A stretch of DNA of 11,881 nt, taken from assembly GCA_902459845.2 (NCBI GenBank), contig CABPSV020000631.1:1-11881 (forward strand), given 5' to 3'. How positions within the stretch are numbered: the stretch's first letter is position 1; every line of letters starts with the position of its first letter. The notes under the pieces are model-generated. The model saw nothing but the letters and a program-made list of their open reading frames with translations. It searched no databases and had not been told where the DNA came from. A program made the position numbers and the translations under genes. This DNA is from Hepatocystis sp. ex Piliocolobus tephrosceles. Taxonomy: Eukaryota > Apicomplexa > Aconoidasida > Haemosporida > Plasmodiidae. This document shows, piece after piece, positions 9,368 through 11,881 of the stretch.

Positions 9368-9455
<88 letters not shown>
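9357..9455. repeat. Compound microsatellite (AAAT)n then (AT)n
   Basis: About 13 AAAT/TAAA tetramers (9363-9412) run directly into about 22 AT dinucleotides (to 9454), some 190 bp upstream of the transporter start codon. The minus-strand Tyr-Ile frames over it are repeat artefacts. Confidence 0.92.
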
Positions 9456-9458
<3 letters not shown>

Positions 9459-9644
9459 GAGTATATAGGTAAAACGAAGATATTAACAAAACTGTATACT
9501 GTTGCCACGACACCTATCGTAACTTTACAAATAAGATTAGGCAAGATTTAGCAGAGACATATTAAAAAGTGTATATATTGATATACGCACACCTAACTAA
9601 ATGAAAGAAAAAAAAAAAAAAAAAAAAACAGTAACACTATTATA

Positions 9645-11755
9645 ATGAAACTCACTACAGACAATGAAGACGACCTTTCTTATTATACCGAAGAATATGA
9701 AAAAATAAAAAAAAGAACTTTATTTAAAATATTATTAACTGTTTTTATTAAAACATTATTTGAATCATTTTTACAACCATTATTACCATATTATATTTTA
9801 AATTACTATGATATAAAAGTAAAAGAATTGGGAATATTATTAAGTATATATTCTTTATCACAATGTGCTATGTGTTTAATAACAGGTTTTTTTTCTTCTG
9901 TAAATAAAAAAAGTTTAATGATTTTTTTAATAATTTTTAATTTATTTGGTTTATATTTATTTTATTTGGAAAAACAAACTTTTTTTATTTTAGCAATTAA
10001 TCGATTGATATGTGGGAGTAGTTCAATTTTTATAGTAGTAGTTAATGCAGTAATTAATGATTTAGTAGAAAGTGACAAAGTATGTACTTATTATACTTAT
10101 ATAAATATATTCAATGCTTTTGGTATGATCTTAGGTCCATTATTATCATCTATATTCTTAACTGTATTTGATTTTAATATAATATTACATTTTAATACCA
10201 TAGGACTTATAGTTTCGCTTTTTATTGTTTTCACCATTTCAAGTGATTTATTAATGAATAATAATGGAGAAACACAATATAATATACAAGATGACCAACA
10301 AATAGATACAAATGAAAAAAATATATTTGGTAATATAAAAAAAAGGTTTACTGGTAAAGAAAAAAAATTGGATAATATTAATCCTAAACATAGTATGTCT
10401 CATTTTATTAAAAAAAATATTCCATTGTATAAATCTAAAGATAATAAAACAAAATATGATACAAATGAAAATAATAGTAATATTAATTTTTATTATAAAG
10501 AAGTAAGTGTTAATAATGATCCTATTGATGATCTTGCTAATATATCAAATCAAATATTAAAAAATAAACCAACAGAATATTTTAAATTTTCAGATATTAC
10601 AACATATTTAAAAGAAAAAACACAACAACTAAGTAGTGCTATATTTACTTATAAATACAAATGTTTATTGGCGATCTGTTTATTTAGGTTTACTTCAGCA
10701 TTTTCTTCCAACTTAATGAGTAATATTTTTTTTGTTTTCTACAACGACAACATCATTTCAGGTAAGGGGCATTATATATGTAAATACATATATGTAAATA
10801 TGAATATGTAAATATGTATATGTATATATGCACTATGTGTTATACAACTTCCGTACCCGCTTTAATGTGTGTTTACGTGCTCATTTGTACACATTAATAT
10901 GTAGCCGTACACATTAATATGTAGCCGTACACATTAATATGTAGCCGTACACATTAATATATAACCGTACACATTAATATATAACCGTACACATTAATAT
11001 GTAGCCGTACACATTCCTACGAATTTGTTTTTTTTTTTTTTTTTCCCTTTTTTTTAGATAATAAACAAATACAAATAAGCATTTTTGTATCGCTTAGTGG
11101 GATTGTAATGATACTATATCAGTATTTTTCCTTTTCTTTTATTTTACGCATATTCGGATATGATGGTATATCAAAAGAAAAAGAAAAAATAAATAAAATG
11201 ACAAGTTTAGCATGTTATTAGTGGGTGTACGTTTTTACATTTTAAAAAGCATTACATAGCACAAAAAATGTATGATGTGAAAAAACATTTGATTTTTATT
11301 TTATTTTTTTATTTTTAACCCAATATATATGCCCACTTTTTTTTACCTTCCCTCTTTTAACATTTTCAGGAACTGCAATCATAGGATTGATAATTCAAGC
11401 CACAGGGGTACTATTAACATACACCAGCATAAAGTCAAATAATTTAATATTTCAATATATAAGTATTTGTTTTATTAATTCTTGTTCATATGCTTATATA
11501 GAACCAGTCATTCCTACTATTATTTCTTTATTTTTTGATAAAAATGATCAATTATTTTCTCAAAGCATTGTCTCTTTTTTTAGATATTTATCTTTAACTG
11601 TATCTCCTCTTATATACAGTTATTATTATATAGAAAACCAGTTGTTTCCTTTTTTAATTTCACCATGTATGTCTGCTATTGCTATGTTTTTTGTTTATCT
11701 TTCTTTTAAATATCATAACAAAATGAAAACTCCATCCACTATTTTAGTTAATTAA
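9645..11755 (+). CDS. Major facilitator superfamily transporter, DHA1/TetA-like (3 exons)
   Basis: Exons 9645-10761, 11058-11165 and 11370-11755 join in frame (both introns phase 1) to 536 residues ending in TAA. A polar N-terminus of about 25 residues precedes 12 hydrophobic segments: roughly 26-50, 62-85, 90-108, 112-135, 150-175, 180-200, then a polar Asn/Lys loop at 201-335, then 338-365, 378-405, 410-428, 433-460, 472-492 and 496-515. Motif B is seen in helix 4 (NRLICG, R120 and G124) and motif C in helix 5 (GMILGPLLSS, 160-169). The helix 2-3 loop has a degenerate motif A (GFFSSVNKKS, 81-90) lacking the usual Asp and Gly. Helices 10-11 show the EPVIPTIISLFF...SP pattern. These features point to a proton-coupled exporter of small molecules. 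Substrate and membrane are unknown. Plasmodium has several such paralogues and I cannot say which this is. Confidence 0.85.
10762..11057 (+). other. Transporter intron 1
   Basis: Donor CAG|GTAAGG at 10762 and acceptor TTTTTTTTAG at 11056-11057 after a T-rich tract, phase 1. The 296-nt intron holds ATGTAAAT-type repeats near the donor and a 20-bp tandem repeat further in. Without splicing the frame stops at 10811, truncating the protein after helix 7. Confidence 0.88.
10887..11015. repeat. 20-bp tandem repeat inside transporter intron 1
   Basis: Six full copies of GTACACATTAATATGTAGCC start at 10887, 10907, 10927, 10947, 10967 and 10987, followed by a 9-nt partial copy. Copies four and five read ATATAACC instead of ATGTAGCC; the rest are identical, implying recent expansion or homogenisation. 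Confidence 0.95.
11166..11369 (+). other. Transporter intron 2
   Basis: Donor GATG|GTATAT at 11166 and acceptor CATTTTCAG at 11368-11369, phase 1, 204 nt. The frame of exon 2 would otherwise meet a stop at 11219-11221. The later GTGGGT at about 11221 gives the wrong phase. The chosen donor rebuilds a smooth FGYDGTAIIGLI junction. Confidence 0.8.
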
Positions 11756-11804
11756 ATCAACATTTTTTTTATTATTTATACCATGTTCTTATTAATATGT
11801 TAAT

Positions 11805-11857
<53 letters not shown>

Positions 11858-11881
11858 TATGATTTTTTTTTTTTTTTTTTT
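11756..11881. other. 3' flank of the transporter with long poly-T tracts
   Basis: AT-rich downstream sequence with a run of 48 T (11807-11854) and another T run cut by the window end. It probably holds the 3' UTR. No other gene is visible. Confidence 0.8.

Larger units (their letters stand above)
7390..9644. other. Divergent intergenic region between AP-3 mu and the transporter (no gene seen)
   Basis: About 2.25 kb separates the AP-3 mu start (minus) from the transporter start (plus), so it should hold both promoters and 5' UTRs. I found no long non-repetitive reading frame on either strand and no tRNA- or rRNA-like sequence. It holds long T tracts (for example 8001-8034 and 8243-8272), AT microsatellites and several minisatellites listed separately. 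Frequent stops and low GC argue against an unlisted multi-exon gene, though a very short exon or a non-coding RNA cannot be excluded. Confidence 0.75.

Noticed and set aside
9171..9544. Minus-strand Tyr-Ile/Leu-Phe-Ile membrane-like proteins
   Set aside because: They derive entirely from the AAAT and AT microsatellites.
7390..9644. tRNA, snRNA or other structured RNA gene in the divergent region
   Set aside because: I saw no cloverleaf-like or GC-enriched block on either strand. A covariance-model search would be needed to exclude divergent RNAs.
10887..11015. CRISPR-like array
   Set aside because: The units are directly contiguous with no spacers and lie in an intron of a eukaryotic gene.
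11166..11225. Later donor for transporter exon 2 near the GTGGGTG at 11221
   Set aside because: It either reads through an in-frame TAG or joins exon 3 out of phase; the donor at 11166 fits both frame and helix pattern.

Overview
The window looks like nuclear DNA of a malaria parasite (Plasmodium or a close haemosporidian). It is very AT-rich, with long poly-A/poly-T and (AT)n tracts, short GT-AG introns with T-rich 3' ends, and proteins full of Lys and Asn. One conserved trafficking protein carries large low-complexity insertions inside its fold. The species cannot be fixed from sequence alone. There is no sign of operons, bacterial genes, mobile elements, CRISPR or RNA genes.

Layout. (1) Positions 237-4271, plus strand: the last 16 coding exons (448 codons) of an intron-rich coiled-coil protein whose 5' part lies outside the window. 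I assembled it by hand; every exon joins in frame to a stop at 4269-4271. The joined protein carries the REATGVTD...F signature of outer-dynein-arm docking-complex proteins (ODAD1/CCDC114/CCDC63 or ODAD3/CCDC151), so it is probably an axonemal protein of the male gamete. (2) Positions 4272-4746: convergent intergenic space with a GT-rich repeat and a 17-bp tandem repeat. (3) Positions 4747-7389, minus strand: a single-exon 880-residue mu subunit of an AP-3-type adaptor complex, with a longin domain and a mu homology domain split by repeat-rich insertions. (4) Positions 7390-9644: a divergent intergenic region of about 2.25 kb with microsatellites and minisatellites and no gene I can support. 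(5) Positions 9645-11755, plus strand: a three-exon, 536-residue, 12-helix major-facilitator transporter with drug:H+ antiporter-like motifs. Its first intron holds a 20-bp tandem repeat. (6) Positions 11756-11881: 3' flank with long T tracts.

The three genes appear functionally unrelated (axoneme, vesicle coat, membrane transport), as is usual for neighbouring monocistronic Plasmodium genes. No new multi-gene system is evident. The most useful results are the reconstructed docking-complex gene, the interrupted mu homology domain with its pentapeptide repeats, and an in-frame cassette exon in the transporter.
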